Shown: in pieces, positions 7,370 through 19,222 of the stretch
Layout of the letters: every line of letters begins with the position of its first letter
How positions within the stretch are numbered: the first letter of the stretch is position 1
Assembly: GCF_004340975.1 (NCBI RefSeq)
Contig: NZ_SLXA01000004.1
Span: 62,001 to 126,000, forward strand
Length of the DNA stretch: 64,000 nt
Direction of reading: 5' to 3'
Source: Frisingicoccus caecimuris
GTDB lineage: Bacteria > Bacillota > Clostridia > Lachnospirales > Lachnospiraceae
Notes under the pieces: generated by a model
What the model was told of the DNA's origin: nothing
Seen by the model: the letters and a program-made list of their open reading frames with translations, nothing else
Database searches by the model: none
Translations under genes and position numbers: made by a program

Positions 7370-8743
7370 TTAAAATTTACCGTAATACATATCCAGATAC
7401 TCATCGTCAATACGTTTCAGCTCGCTTCGCGGAAGAATCGACAAAAGCTTCCATCCAATATTTAATGTTTCCTCAATATCCCGGTCCGTGTTAAATCCCT
7501 GAGATACATATTCCTTTTCAAACTCATCAGCAAACTTTGCATAAATCAGATCAATATCTGAAAGTGCCGCTTCTCCAAGAATGGTCATCAATTCCTTAGC
7601 GTCTTTGCCCCGGGCATAGGCCGCAAACAGCTGATTCAATGTATTGGAATGGTCTCCACGAGTCTTTCCTTCACCGATACCTTTATCTTTCAGACGGGAC
7701 AGTGACGGGAGTACATCAATCGGCGGATTCACACCTTTTCTGTAAAGCTCACGGCTCAAAATGATCTGTCCCTCGGTAATGTAACCAGTCAGGTCAGGAA
7801 TCGGATGGGTCTTATCATCCTCCGGCATAGTAAGAATCGGAATCATCGTAATAGATCCGATTTTTCCATTCTGACGTCCGGCACGTTCATACAGGCTGGC
7901 AAGGTCCGTATACATATATCCCGGATAACCGCGGCGGCCCGGTACCTCTTTACGGGCTGCGGAAATCTCACGCAGGGCATCCGCATAGTTTGTAATATCC
8001 GTTAAGATAACAAGAACATGCATATCCTTTTCAAAAGCCAGATATTCAGCGGCAGTCAGCGCCATACGCGGCGTTGCGATACGTTCGACCGCCGGGTCAT
8101 TGGCCAGATTCATAAACAGAACGGTACGGTCGATGGCCCCTGTCTCCTTAAAGCTGTCCACGAAGAAATTGGATTCCTCGAAAGTAATACCCATAGCCGC
8201 AAACACAACGGCGAACTTTTCATCCTTACCGCGAACCTTCGCCTGTCTGGCAATCTGCGCAGCCAATGCCGCATGAGGCAGACCGGATGCAGAGAAAATC
8301 GGCAGTTTCTGTCCACGTACCAGCGTATTCAGACCATCGATGGCAGAAACGCCGGTCTGGATAAATTCATTCGGGTAACTTCTCGCCGCCGGGTTCATCG
8401 GCAGACCATTGATATCCAACCGTTTATCCGGAAGAATCTCCGGCCCATCATCGATCGGCCGGCCCATACCGTCAAATACACGGCCAAGCATATCCCCGGA
8501 AGCTCCGAGCTCCATACTTCTTCCAAGGAAACGTACTTTACTATTCGAAAGATTGATGCCGGTAGAGCTTTCAAAAAGCTGTACCAGTGCATCGGTTCCG
8601 TTGACCTCCAGAACCTTGCATCGACGTGTCTCCCCATTGGCCAGTTCAATCTCGCCCAGTTCGTCATAGGTAACACCTTCGACGCCCTTTACCAACATCA
8701 GCGGTCCGGCTACTTCTTGTATCGTTCTATATTCTTTTGGCAT
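7370..8743 (-). CDS. atpB: V-type ATPase subunit B
   Basis: A 457-residue non-catalytic B subunit, beginning [20 protein letters not shown]. It alternates with subunit A in the hexameric head. It has the ATPase alpha/beta fold but not a normal P-loop ([17 protein letters not shown] replaces GxxxxGKT), as expected for B. The conserved [16 protein letters not shown] segment is present. It abuts subunit A: the A stop is directly before its start, with the ribosome site GGAAGGGAGGACTTC inside the end of the A gene. Confidence 0.96.
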   Translation of the reverse strand: MPKEYRTIQEVAGPLMLVKGVEGVTYDELGEIELANGETRRCKVLEVNGTDALVQLFESSTGINLSNSKVRFLGRSMELGASGDMLGRVFDGMGRPIDDGPEILPDKRLDINGLPMNPAARSYPNEFIQTGVSAIDGLNTLVRGQKLPIFSASGLPHAALAAQIARQAKVRGKDEKFAVVFAAMGITFEESNFFVDSFKETGAIDRTVLFMNLANDPAVERIATPRMALTAAEYLAFEKDMHVLVILTDITNYADALREISAARKEVPGRRGYPGYMYTDLASLYERAGRQNGKIGSITMIPILTMPEDDKTHPIPDLTGYITEGQIILSRELYRKGVNPPIDVLPSLSRLKDKGIGEGKTRGDHSNTLNQLFAAYARGKDAKELMTILGEAALSDIDLIYAKFADEFEKEYVSQGFNTDRDIEETLNIGWKLLSILPRSELKRIDDEYLDMYYGKF

Positions 8744-10510
8744 TTAGAAGTCCTCCCTTCCGCATACTTCTTTAATCTGTTCGTCCAGAGTATTCATTAC
8801 ATTCTCATACTCGGCATCCAGTTTTTCTTCAACGATGTATTTATATCGGCCAATCTGTTCACGTACCGGTATCTTGATCAGGCCCTGCACGCTGGCCCCG
8901 TTTTTCAATGCTTCCATGGACTTGTCATAATAAGCAAGCACCAGACGCATCATTAAAAGCTGTTTCTTCAATGATGTGTAAGTGTCCACATCGTGGAAAG
9001 AGTTCTGATGCAAAAAGTCCTCACGAATAGAGCGTGCCGCTTCCATCTTCAAACGGTCTGGTGCAGACAATGCATCCATACCGACCATCTGAACGATTTC
9101 ATTCAATTCCGCTTCATCCTGAAGCAGCGCCATCATCCGCTGACGATCCTGCATCCATTCTTCGGATACATTTTTGTCAAACCATCCGGAAATATTATCC
9201 AAATACAGGGAATAACTGGTCAGCCAGTTAATTGCCGGGAAATGGCGCTTATAAGCCAGCGCCGAATCCAGTCCCCAGAATACCTTAACGATACGCAGTG
9301 TCGCCTGGGATACCGGCTCGGAAATATCTCCACCCGGAGGGGATACAGCGCCGATAACCGACAGGGCTCCCTCTCTGCCATCCTTACCCAGATTGATCAC
9401 ATGCCCTGCACGCTCATAGAACTGGGCCAGACGAGACCCCAGATAAGCCGGATAACCTTCTTCACCTGGCATTTCTTCCAGACGACCGGACATTTCTCGA
9501 AGAGCCTCTGCCCATCGGGAAGTAGAATCTGCCATCAGAGCCACCGAATACCCCATATCACGAAAATATTCGGCAATCGTTATACCAGTATAAATGGAAG
9601 CTTCCCGGGCCGCCACAGGCATATCCGATGTATTTGCGATCAGAACCGTTCGTTCCATCAGGGATTTTCCTGTTTTCGGGTCCTTCAATTCCGGAAATTC
9701 ATTCAAAACGTCCGTCATCTCATTACCACGCTCGCCGCATCCAATGTAAACAACGATGTCTGCCTCCGCCCATTTTGCCAGCTGATGCTGAATAACTGTT
9801 TTACCGCTTCCAAAGGGTCCCGGTACGGCAGCTACGCCACCCTTGGCAATTGGGAAAAATGTGTCGACAACCCGCTGTCCGGTGATCAATGGCATGCTCG
9901 GCGGAAGTTTTTTCTTGTATGGACGGCCTTTACGCACCGGCCACCGCTGCATGAGCGACATCTCTTTATCACCATCGGCCGTCTCGATAACTGCTATGGT
10001 TTCTTCAACATTAAATTCTCCGGCTTTAATCTCTTTAATTCGTCCTTTGATACCATATGGAACCATGATCCGGTGCTCAACAACACTTGTTTCCTGTACG
10101 GTACCGACGATATCTCCGTTCTCGACTTCATCGCCGACTTTCACTGTCGGAACAAATTCCCATTTCAGATGACGTTTCAACGACGGCACTTCAACGCCGC
10201 GCTTTAAGTTATTGCCGGATACCTTCATAATATCATCCAGCGGACGCTGGATACCGTCATAAATACTCTTAATCAGACCAGGGCCAAGTTCTACCGACAA
10301 AGGCATTTCGGTGGACTCTACCGGTTCACCCGGTCCAAGTCCCGAAGTTTCCTCATATACCTGAATAGATGCCTCATCCCCGTGCATCTCAATAATTTCA
10401 CCAATGAGCCGCTGACTGCTGACACGCACCACGTCAAACATATTGGCATCGCGCATACCTTCAGCGATAACCAGCGGTCCTGCTACTTTCTTAATTGTAC
10501 CTCTACTCAT
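8744..10510 (-). CDS. atpA: V-type ATPase catalytic subunit A
   Basis: A 588-residue catalytic subunit. The P-loop [13 protein letters not shown] lies near residue 235 and the catalytic glutamate region [13 protein letters not shown] follows about 25 residues later. The family's non-homologous insert (residues about 120-190) is present, which separates A-type subunits from F-type beta. It hydrolyses ATP to pump ions, or makes ATP if run in reverse. The order F-A-B-D is the standard one. The start at 10510 follows AAAGTGGGTGAATCC. Confidence 0.97.
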   Translation of the reverse strand: MSRGTIKKVAGPLVIAEGMRDANMFDVVRVSSQRLIGEIIEMHGDEASIQVYEETSGLGPGEPVESTEMPLSVELGPGLIKSIYDGIQRPLDDIMKVSGNNLKRGVEVPSLKRHLKWEFVPTVKVGDEVENGDIVGTVQETSVVEHRIMVPYGIKGRIKEIKAGEFNVEETIAVIETADGDKEMSLMQRWPVRKGRPYKKKLPPSMPLITGQRVVDTFFPIAKGGVAAVPGPFGSGKTVIQHQLAKWAEADIVVYIGCGERGNEMTDVLNEFPELKDPKTGKSLMERTVLIANTSDMPVAAREASIYTGITIAEYFRDMGYSVALMADSTSRWAEALREMSGRLEEMPGEEGYPAYLGSRLAQFYERAGHVINLGKDGREGALSVIGAVSPPGGDISEPVSQATLRIVKVFWGLDSALAYKRHFPAINWLTSYSLYLDNISGWFDKNVSEEWMQDRQRMMALLQDEAELNEIVQMVGMDALSAPDRLKMEAARSIREDFLHQNSFHDVDTYTSLKKQLLMMRLVLAYYDKSMEALKNGASVQGLIKIPVREQIGRYKYIVEEKLDAEYENVMNTLDEQIKEVCGREDF

Positions 10511-10530
10511 TAAATGGATTCACCCACTTT

Positions 10531-10851
10531 CTAATTATTGCTGAAGATAATATCGGAACCAACCGCCTGCTCTACAGACTTCTTAACGCCTGCCACACCG
10601 GCACCCGTATTCCCGGATACTCCCGGAATCTGAATGATGGCCGGAAGTACCTGTTCCCGATACTTGCTTATCTCATGGGCCAGCTCCGCCGCCAGCGCCT
10701 CCGTAATATAAATTACCGCATATTCACCGGAAGCCAGCGTTTTCAGCGTGTCCTCCCCCTCCTGGACATCGGATACCGGAAATGTATCCAGTCCAAGCGC
10801 CGCAAAACCATAAATACTGTCATATGCACCGATCACTGCAATCTTATACAT
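10531..10851 (-). CDS. atpF: V-type ATPase subunit F
   Basis: A 106-residue Rossmann-like subunit F, starting MYKIAVIGAYDSIYGFAALG. In V/A-ATPases this small protein binds subunit D in the central stalk. It overlaps the end of the subunit C gene by 8 bp and ends 20 bp before subunit A. Length fits the family. In Enterococcus this gene is called ntpG. Confidence 0.94.
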   Translation of the reverse strand: MYKIAVIGAYDSIYGFAALGLDTFPVSDVQEGEDTLKTLASGEYAVIYITEALAAELAHEISKYREQVLPAIIQIPGVSGNTGAGVAGVKKSVEQAVGSDIIFSNN

Positions 10852-11818
10852 ACATTTCCCTTACCCTTTCCCGGATAGAATCATCGGATAAGCCATTCTG
10901 CTTACAGGTAAGAATGATTCTCACCGTTTTTATTTCATTTTCCCTTGCAATCACATAAGCTACCAGAGGGCCAAGGGAAAATGGATTGGTCTTCTGTGGC
11001 TTAATGGTCTGGATAATTCGATTGTCACACCAGCGTTCAAAAGCCGAAGGCGATTCCTTCAGCGCCTCTGCTCCTGCTGCATATCCATTGCCATTCAAAT
11101 ATTCAATAATCGAATCCATGCCTGCCAGCGCTGCACGGGCCAGTCCGTCCACATTCAGACTGTCACAGGGAGCCATAGCACGCTGCATAAATTCTAATGA
11201 CTTCGCGGTTTTTAACGCCCGTACTGCGATTTTAATATTGGCTACGGCTACGGTAGATTCGGCATAATCCCGGATGATATCATCCTTTGATGCCCGCCCC
11301 GCTTCTTTAATCGCTTCCATCGTCGCACGGTCAATAATAATATCGCATAACTGTCCATCCCCTGAATGAAGCAGCGCCTCGACTGCCTCTTCTGCTGCGG
11401 TCTGCATATTTTCAGGTAAGGCTTTATAGTCTTTTTCCTTAATGATCCGGAGCATCTCCTCCTTCGGAATCGGCGTTCCTTCATAAAAAATGTTGGCGCC
11501 GCTCTTCCCGGTACAAACCTCCTTCACCGCAGCTTTCAGATTATGAAACCAGTTTGTGTAGGATAATACATTAAACACATCCATGTCCACATGCATTTCC
11601 TCCATCGTCTCCCATATCTTTTCCCGTTCCCGCGTCAAAATCGCATCAGCATCCATCGGTACATCCGTACCGCCCCAACCTTTATCCTGCAAAAATCTGA
11701 GACAGCTCTCTACATCCTTACAGGCGATCAACTGCTCTATCGTCGACGCTGAAAACAGGGATACTTCCAAAGCACGGATTCGCGCAACCGCGTAGGTATA
11801 CTGTGTTTTAGACATCAC
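10844..11818 (-). CDS. atpC: V-type ATPase subunit C
   Basis: A 324-residue subunit of the C/AC39 family, nearly all helix, starting MMSKTQYTYAVARIRALEVSL. It is the socket that joins the central stalk to the membrane rotor ring. The C-terminal segment KPQKTNPFSLGPLVAYVIARE is a conserved part of the family. It has an AAAAGGAGGATTG ribosome site and overlaps the subunit F gene by 8 bp. Confidence 0.94.
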   Translation of the reverse strand: MMSKTQYTYAVARIRALEVSLFSASTIEQLIACKDVESCLRFLQDKGWGGTDVPMDADAILTREREKIWETMEEMHVDMDVFNVLSYTNWFHNLKAAVKEVCTGKSGANIFYEGTPIPKEEMLRIIKEKDYKALPENMQTAAEEAVEALLHSGDGQLCDIIIDRATMEAIKEAGRASKDDIIRDYAESTVAVANIKIAVRALKTAKSLEFMQRAMAPCDSLNVDGLARAALAGMDSIIEYLNGNGYAAGAEALKESPSAFERWCDNRIIQTIKPQKTNPFSLGPLVAYVIARENEIKTVRIILTCKQNGLSDDSIRERVREMYV

Positions 11819-11845
11819 AATCCTCCTTTTATGGCGAACCGGCTT

Positions 11846-12439
11846 CTATAAAAACAAAATCTCATTTACTTTATCCTGAAGCTCATCTTTCTTTGCATCA
11901 AATAACGCTTTCAGGGTACAGTTTTCTTCAATGCCGCCATAGACAAGAATAAAACCATCCTCAATCGCTTTTGGTTCTTTTTTCAGAACCAGGCTCCCGC
12001 CTTTTGCCTCTGCCGCCGCCGCGATCTTTTTCTCAAAATCCTGCGGCATTCTGGCCATATCCCGGGCAGAGAAATAAATCTCGCCATTTTCCGCCAGTGC
12101 ATAGGCTTTTAATATTTTTTCCATCGTCCGGAAATAGCTCTCCGTATCCGCCGTTCTCAAAGTTTCCTGAGCTTCCGCGATCACTTGGGCAATCGTCTCC
12201 TGCTTTGCCCGCAAAATCGCTGTTCGCCGCTGCTGCTCCACAGAAGATTTAACCCGGCCGTCATAATTTTCTCTCAAAAGGGCATTTTTTTCATCTGCCT
12301 CAGCTTCTATAGCCTCACAGGCTTTCTTCGCTTCCTCAAGAATCTCCCCGGCTTCCTTTTGTGCCGCTTCAAGCACCGCGGCTGCGGAGGTTTTAGCTTC
12401 TTCCAGAATCTGGTTTGTAATTTTCTCCAATCCTGTCAT
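11846..12439 (-). CDS. atpE: V-type ATPase subunit E
   Basis: A 197-residue peripheral-stalk subunit. Residues 1-90 form a long alanine- and glutamate-rich helix that pairs with the small G/H-type subunit; residues 100-197 are the globular end that grips the head. The start MTGLEKITNQILEEAKTSAA is typical. The ribosome site is AGGAGAGC. It lies between K and C as in Enterococcus. Confidence 0.93.
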   Translation of the reverse strand: MTGLEKITNQILEEAKTSAAAVLEAAQKEAGEILEEAKKACEAIEAEADEKNALLRENYDGRVKSSVEQQRRTAILRAKQETIAQVIAEAQETLRTADTESYFRTMEKILKAYALAENGEIYFSARDMARMPQDFEKKIAAAAEAKGGSLVLKKEPKAIEDGFILVYGGIEENCTLKALFDAKKDELQDKVNEILFL

Positions 12440-12492
12440 TCTAAAGCTCTCCTTTCTTTTCTCACACCATCACTCGCCTATTCGAAGGCCTG

Positions 12493-14993
<2,501 letters not shown>

Positions 14994-15036
14994 ATCCCTC
15001 CTTTTCCCTTTGTTATCCCATCTATCATGTCACTAA

Positions 15037-15345
15037 CTAAATCAGTACGGAAAGCACTGCCTGGACCGCTTCTTTCTTTTTGGGAACAACCAGTTCGTTC
15101 AGCGCGTCTATTTCCTTTTGAGCCTCCGCCGCCGCAGCCTCCAGCCGAAGACTACCCTCCTGATGCATTGCATCTGCCATTTCCTGATTTTTCAACTTCA
15201 ACCTTTGAAACGTATCTTCTCTCATAACTCCGGCCCGGGCTTTCGCATCTTCCAAAATCGACGCCGCCTGGGCCTCTGCCGCTTTCATAATCTCTTCGGC
15301 TTGTGCCTCCGCATCATTCACTGATTTTAAAATATTTTCTAACAC
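15037..15345 (-). CDS. V-type ATPase small stalk subunit G/H
   Basis: A 102-residue, alanine- and glutamate-rich helix, the partner of subunit E in the peripheral stalk (NtpF in Enterococcus, AhaH in archaea). It starts with GTG at 15345 after GAGGAGGTGAGA. It is the first gene of the operon, downstream of the promoter at 15401-15429, and its place before subunit I matches ntpF-ntpI. The sequence is low complexity, so identity rests on context and length as much as on sequence. Confidence 0.88.
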   Translation of the reverse strand: MLENILKSVNDAEAQAEEIMKAAEAQAASILEDAKARAGVMREDTFQRLKLKNQEMADAMHQEGSLRLEAAAAEAQKEIDALNELVVPKKKEAVQAVLSVLI

Positions 15346-15400
15346 TCTCTCACCTCCTCACAAAAAATTCACTCTTTATTATTATTTGACCATTTAAAAG

Positions 15401-15429
15401 ATTATATCACACCCATTGTATATCTTCAA
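15401..15429 (-). promoter_or_regulatory. Promoter for the V-ATPase operon
   Basis: Minus strand: TTGAAG (15424-15429), a 17-bp spacer and TATAAT (15401-15406), preceded by TGTGA. The transcript would start about 50 bp before the first gene. Confidence 0.7.
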
Positions 15430-15462
15430 TGTAAAATTCCATCAAGTTTCCAGATAAAATGC

Positions 15463-15520
15463 AAAAACTGTCATGCAATCCTAGACAAATATTCAACATC
15501 GTCATAGATTGCAAGACAGT
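15463..15520 (-). terminator. Terminator after the dCMP deaminase gene
   Basis: A 14-bp stem with one mismatch (15507-15520 with 15467-15480) followed by TTTTT on the minus strand, 10 bp past the stop codon. The loop is long (26 nt). Confidence 0.7.
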
Positions 15521-15529
15521 TCATTTAAA

Positions 15530-16015
15530 TTAAATTTCTAATTCAATTTTTCTTCCCGAGGAATCATACTTCCGATAAACAACTCCAGCCGAATCCAACA
15601 TCCGCTTCGAAGCAATGACTGCCGGTGTATCAGGATATTTATCTTCCCCATATATGATTTCCTTTATACCGCTCTGAATAATGGCTTTTGCACACTCATT
15701 ACACGGAAAAAGTGACACATAAATTTTGGCTCCCTCCAGGTTACCGCCCCGATAATTCAAGATCGCATTCAACTCGCTGTGGGTCACATAAACATACTTT
15801 GTGTCCAACGGCTCACCTTCTCTATCCCATGGATACTCGTCGTCTGAACAACCTAAAGGGAAACCGTTATAACCCATCGACAATATTTTATTATCCGTAC
15901 TGACGATACAGGACCCCACCTGACTGTTGGGATCTTTGGACCTCAGTCCGGCCAGCCGGGCCACCGCCATAAAATATTCATCCCAGGTAATATAATCTTT
16001 CCGCTTTCCGCTCAT
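15530..16015 (-). CDS. dCMP deaminase (ComEB family)
   Basis: A 161-residue zinc deaminase that converts dCMP to dUMP for thymidylate synthesis. The zinc motif is THSELNAIL (His and catalytic Glu) followed by PCNECAKAI with the two cysteines. A second-shell motif DPNSQVGSCIV is near residue 31. Length fits cytosolic dCMP deaminase. ComEB is the Bacillus name; no comEA or comEC gene is next to it here. The ribosome site is GGAGGGGTATAAA. It ends the amidase / Sua5 gene run. Confidence 0.92.
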   Translation of the reverse strand: MSGKRKDYITWDEYFMAVARLAGLRSKDPNSQVGSCIVSTDNKILSMGYNGFPLGCSDDEYPWDREGEPLDTKYVYVTHSELNAILNYRGGNLEGAKIYVSLFPCNECAKAIIQSGIKEIIYGEDKYPDTPAVIASKRMLDSAGVVYRKYDSSGRKIELEI

Positions 16016-16038
16016 TTTATACCCCTCCTTTGTTCCTT

Positions 16039-17127
16039 TTATACATAAATCTGCTGATGTCCGGCCGCCTTCAACAGACGGTTCATGATTGCCTGACCTC
16101 TGCTGCCTTCTCCAAAGCTTTCCGAATATATATAGGAAACATTTTCTCCATCCATTCGCCGCAGAATATCATAAAGATTATGCGTAATCGTATTCTCATC
16201 CTTTCGGGTACCTATGCTCATCACGACTGGCGAAACCGCCTGAGGTCCGGCCATTGCATACAACGCCTTCGTCTCCTCTGTGGCAATGATCCCCACCCGG
16301 AATCCTGCCGCCAGTTTTTCCGAAGCCAGCTCCCGGATTTTTTCTACCACCTTTTCACTGGTTCCCGAAACAAGCGTCAGATCCCCCTTCGGTGCATAGT
16401 GCTTATATTTCATCCCCGGTGCCTTCGGCCGGAAATTCTTATCTTTGTTTTCATTCAAAATTGCCGGATCCACACAAACCTCGCCCACAACCTCCATCAT
16501 CATCTCCCGGGTAATATATCCCGGACGCAAGATCATCGGCACATCCCCACTCACATCCACGATCGTTGATTCAATGCCAATGCCTACCGGCCCGTCATCC
16601 AATATCATATCGATCTTTCCGTTTAAATCTTCATAGACATGTTCCGCCCGTGTCGGACTTGGACGTCCTGACGTATTGGCACTCGGTGCAGCCAGGACAA
16701 TTCCCGTTGTTCCGATCAGTTTGCGTGCCACCGGATGGGACGGCATACGAACAGCCACCGTATCCAGCCCTCCTGTCGTTCCATAGGGAACCACATCACT
16801 CTTCGGAAATATCATCGTCAATGGCCCTGGCCAAAATTTTTCCGCCAGCTTCCGGGCCGTGTCGGGAATCTCCGATACAAGGCCTTCAAGCATGGATATA
16901 TCTGAAATATGCACGATCAACGGGTTATCCGATGGTCTTCCCTTTGCCGCATAAATCTTTGCTGCCGCCTCCGCATCGAGAGCATTCGCTGCCAATCCAT
17001 ACACCGTCTCCGTAGGAATTCCCACCAGACCTCCGGCTGCAAGTATCTCTCCTGCCTCTTTCAACCAGACCTGTTCCGCTGTTTCACTTATCTTACAAAC
17101 AATGGTTTCCATCCATTCCATCTCCAT
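16039..17127 (-). CDS. Threonylcarbamoyl-AMP synthase (Sua5/YwlC)
   Basis: A 362-residue protein with a YrdC/Sua5 domain at about residues 20-210 (GLVGIPTETVYGLAANALD, then KGRPSDNPLIVHI) and a C-terminal Sua5 domain from about 235, the long form. It makes threonylcarbamoyl-AMP from threonine, bicarbonate and ATP for the t6A base at position 37 of ANN-decoding tRNAs. The start is uncertain: ATG at 17127, with a second ATG at 17112 that has GGAG just upstream. It is followed after 23 bp by the dCMP deaminase. Confidence 0.93.
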   Translation of the reverse strand: MEMEWMETIVCKISETAEQVWLKEAGEILAAGGLVGIPTETVYGLAANALDAEAAAKIYAAKGRPSDNPLIVHISDISMLEGLVSEIPDTARKLAEKFWPGPLTMIFPKSDVVPYGTTGGLDTVAVRMPSHPVARKLIGTTGIVLAAPSANTSGRPSPTRAEHVYEDLNGKIDMILDDGPVGIGIESTIVDVSGDVPMILRPGYITREMMMEVVGEVCVDPAILNENKDKNFRPKAPGMKYKHYAPKGDLTLVSGTSEKVVEKIRELASEKLAAGFRVGIIATEETKALYAMAGPQAVSPVVMSIGTRKDENTITHNLYDILRRMDGENVSYIYSESFGEGSRGQAIMNRLLKAAGHQQIYV

Positions 17128-17199
17128 TTTTCCGTGGTGTTTTTTTTATTATAAGCTTTATCCTGGCTTTTTTCTACCCCTTCTGCAGAAATCACCGAA

Positions 17200-17994
17200 T
17201 CACTCTGCATCGGTTTCCGTTCCGGTGCTGTCCTGACCTTCGCTATTGATATAATGCATCGTTCCAAGATAAATATTCCAGGCCAGTTTCCGCTGATATT
17301 CCTCCGTTCCAAGCTTTGCCTCTTCTTCTGTATTGGTCAGGAATCCACATTCCACAATGACAATTGGCACCGGAGAGTTTTTCAACATATAATAGTTCAT
17401 ATTGGATTTCGGCACCCGGGTATTTTCCGGATCAACTCCCGCAATGAGCTGGTTCTGCAGGCAGGATGCCAGACGCGCTCCCTCTTCTGAATCCTGATAA
17501 TAGAAGACCTGAGCGCCACTGTATTTTGCATCCGTAAAAATATTCTGATGGATGCAGAGAACAAAATCCGGCTTTGCTTCTGTAATGATCTCAATCCGTT
17601 TAGCCAGATCCTCTTTCTTTTTATTTGAAGAACTTTCACTGCTGTACAATGCCTTATCCGTATCTCGCGTCATAATGACCTCAAATCCCTGTGCTTCCAG
17701 ATTTGCTTTCAAAAATAGGGCTACTGAAAGGTTTACATCCTTCTCCAGTACCCCTGATACACCTATGCCGCCCGGATCGTTGCCTCCGTGGCCAGGGTCA
17801 ATGACCACCCGAAGCTTTGTCTCCCCACCGGAAGCATTGGAAATCGCCGCCGCTACCCGTGAATATGTACGACCGTAAAAAACAACAGACAGGACTAAAA
17901 AGCCCATCAACACCATTACCGCCACTACTCGTTTCATAGGTTTCCCTGCAAATTTTATTATTGCTACACTATATGCCGGCCGCCTGTCATTCAT
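17200..17994 (-). CDS. N-acetylmuramoyl-L-alanine amidase, CwlD-like
   Basis: A 264-residue protein. An N-terminal membrane anchor (VVAVMVLMGFLVLSVVFYG, about residues 22-42) is followed by an Amidase_3 domain. Zinc ligands are visible: His in VIDPGHGGNDPGGIG, Glu in NLSVALFLKANLEAQG and His in LCIHQNIF, with the catalytic Glu in IVECGFLTN. It cleaves the peptide from muramic acid. In Bacillus, CwlD does this in forespore cortex; length and single-domain form fit, but a vegetative role is possible. It overlaps the sigma-like gene upstream by 8 bp. Confidence 0.88.
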   Translation of the reverse strand: MNDRRPAYSVAIIKFAGKPMKRVVAVMVLMGFLVLSVVFYGRTYSRVAAAISNASGGETKLRVVIDPGHGGNDPGGIGVSGVLEKDVNLSVALFLKANLEAQGFEVIMTRDTDKALYSSESSSNKKKEDLAKRIEIITEAKPDFVLCIHQNIFTDAKYSGAQVFYYQDSEEGARLASCLQNQLIAGVDPENTRVPKSNMNYYMLKNSPVPIVIVECGFLTNTEEEAKLGTEEYQRKLAWNIYLGTMHYINSEGQDSTGTETDAE

Positions 17995-18511
17995 GCCATA
18001 AATCCAGACTCACCTTTCTCAATTTATGTATGGCCCTATTGACTCGTTTTCTCGCACTGCTCTCACTGATATGAAAATATTCAGCCAGATCCGAATAATC
18101 CGTATCATAAAAATATCTCAGAATGACCGCCCTGTACTCATCCTCATTTAAATAAGCTTTCAGCGTTTCTGATAATTCCAGCTCGATCTGAGCTTCCTGT
18201 ACCATATATGTTTCCAGTTTATCCAACACCAGCATTTCGTGTTCATCAATATGTTGACGTTTCTCCAATTCTTTCAGCATATGAAATTTTGCTGCCTTCA
18301 TGATCCATCCATGAGGATTTTCGTGGCATAGCAGTATATCAACTTTTTGGCACGCCGTTGTCCATGTGGCGATCATCACATCCTCTACCAACAGCTTATC
18401 GCTGGTCATTTTAAATAGCATCCTTGCAACGGCCTGCTCAGTATCACTAATCAGCTTCTCCATAAATTTCTGCTGTTGAAGCCGTAGTTTTTTACCATTT
18501 TCTCTGTTCAT
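17987..18511 (-). CDS. Sigma-70-family-like RNA polymerase sigma factor
   Basis: A 174-residue protein. Residues about 20-85 resemble sigma region 2 (SDKLLVEDVMIATWTTACQK, NPHGWIMKAAKFHMLKELEK), and 130-170 a region 4 helix-turn-helix (YSDLAEYFHISESSARKRVN). It lacks regions 1 and 3, as in ECF sigma factors. No anti-sigma gene is next to it; instead it overlaps a cell-wall amidase gene by 8 bp, which suggests control of envelope or spore-wall functions. Its start follows TCGGCG-type sequence with no clear ribosome site. Target genes are unknown. Confidence 0.8.
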   Translation of the reverse strand: MNRENGKKLRLQQQKFMEKLISDTEQAVARMLFKMTSDKLLVEDVMIATWTTACQKVDILLCHENPHGWIMKAAKFHMLKELEKRQHIDEHEMLVLDKLETYMVQEAQIELELSETLKAYLNEDEYRAVILRYFYDTDYSDLAEYFHISESSARKRVNRAIHKLRKVSLDLWHE

Positions 18512-18545
18512 CGCCGTTCATACTACTTTCTCGGTCATTTTTATA

Positions 18546-18701
18546 TTATAGTATATCATCGCTTTTTTTGCCATGGCAAATGCCATTTTTTCGACCGGTT
18601 TTCCCGCCAAACATACGTTTTATCAGTTCGCGCTTTCTTCGGTAATATGATTTGGAAAACTGATATTCTTTTTTCCCAAGACTTTTCTTTGCTTTCTTCA
18701 T
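18546..18701 (-). CDS. Possible 51-residue basic protein
   Basis: An open frame of 51 codons starting MKKAKKSLGKKEYQFSKSYY and ending GICHGKKSDDIL. It is very rich in lysine and arginine. The ribosome site is weak (AAAGAGAA). It fills the gap between the sigma-like gene and the XRE gene, reads in the same direction as the former, and is not a shadow of another gene. I do not recognise it. It may be a small nucleic-acid-binding protein or not a gene at all. Confidence 0.35.
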   Translation of the reverse strand: MKKAKKSLGKKEYQFSKSYYRRKRELIKRMFGGKTGRKNGICHGKKSDDIL

Positions 18702-18734
18702 TTTAAATTCTCTTTTCACAAATATACCTCTATT

Positions 18735-18806
18735 TTACACTAACAGCGTAAATTATTTCCACCTAAAGTTTTGGTTTAATGGTTACACTGACTATGTAAT
18801 TTATTT
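18735..18806. promoter_or_regulatory. Two operator-like direct repeats before the XRE gene
   Basis: Two 24-bp near-copies, 18735-18758 and 18783-18806, each starting TTACACT and ending TTATTT, 48 bp apart. They differ at about 5 positions. Each holds TTAC-N9-GTAA, a dyad of the kind bound by dimeric HTH proteins. The second overlaps the likely -10 region (TGTAAT, 18795-18800, with TTGGTT at 18771) of the XRE gene. An overlapping TGTAA/TTACA dyad lies at about 18795-18809. Binding by the XRE protein is inferred. Confidence 0.55.
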
Positions 18807-18860
18807 ACACATATGTTACAAATCCTTCTGTTTTCAGTTTTATCAAAAAGGGGGTAAAAT

Positions 18861-19172
18861 ATGTCTGAATTTGCAAACCGTCTCCGCGGACTTCGCTTAA
18901 AATATTATTGGAATCAAAGTCAACTGGCGAAGCGTGCTGGTGTGTCTACCAGTCTGATCAGCTCCTACGAAAAGGCAGAACGTTTTCCCTCCGTTGATAT
19001 GCTCATAAAATTATCGGACATCTTCTGCTGTACCACCGACTACCTGCTCGGATTGGAATATGATATGAAACTGAGTGTCGACGGACTTTCCGATAAACAA
19101 CTCCAATTGATTGTTGATTTAATCTCTGAACTAAAAAAAGAACAGATTTCCTCCCTTCCCAAAAATCATTAA
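18861..19172 (+). CDS. XRE-family transcriptional regulator
   Basis: A 103-residue repressor-type protein. Residues 7-62 form a Cro/C1 helix-turn-helix domain (WNQSQLAKRAGVSTSLISSY as the core, then LLGLEYD). The C-terminal 35 residues look like a short helical tail, maybe for dimerisation. No sensor domain. The ribosome site is AAAGGGGGTAAA. It stands alone upstream of yqeY and is probably autoregulated through the repeats at 18735-18806. Target genes are otherwise unknown; the opposing sORF and sigma-like gene are possible. Confidence 0.9.
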   Translation: MSEFANRLRGLRLKYYWNQSQLAKRAGVSTSLISSYEKAERFPSVDMLIKLSDIFCCTTDYLLGLEYDMKLSVDGLSDKQLQLIVDLISELKKEQISSLPKNH

Positions 19173-19222
19173 AGTGCTATAATAAAGGTTGTAGCAATGA
19201 CATAAGGATGGGAGGATTTTTA

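Noticed and set aside
8018-8956. 312-codon plus-strand frame inside the V-ATPase B gene
   Set aside because: Antisense shadow of a highly conserved gene; low-complexity, no start signal.
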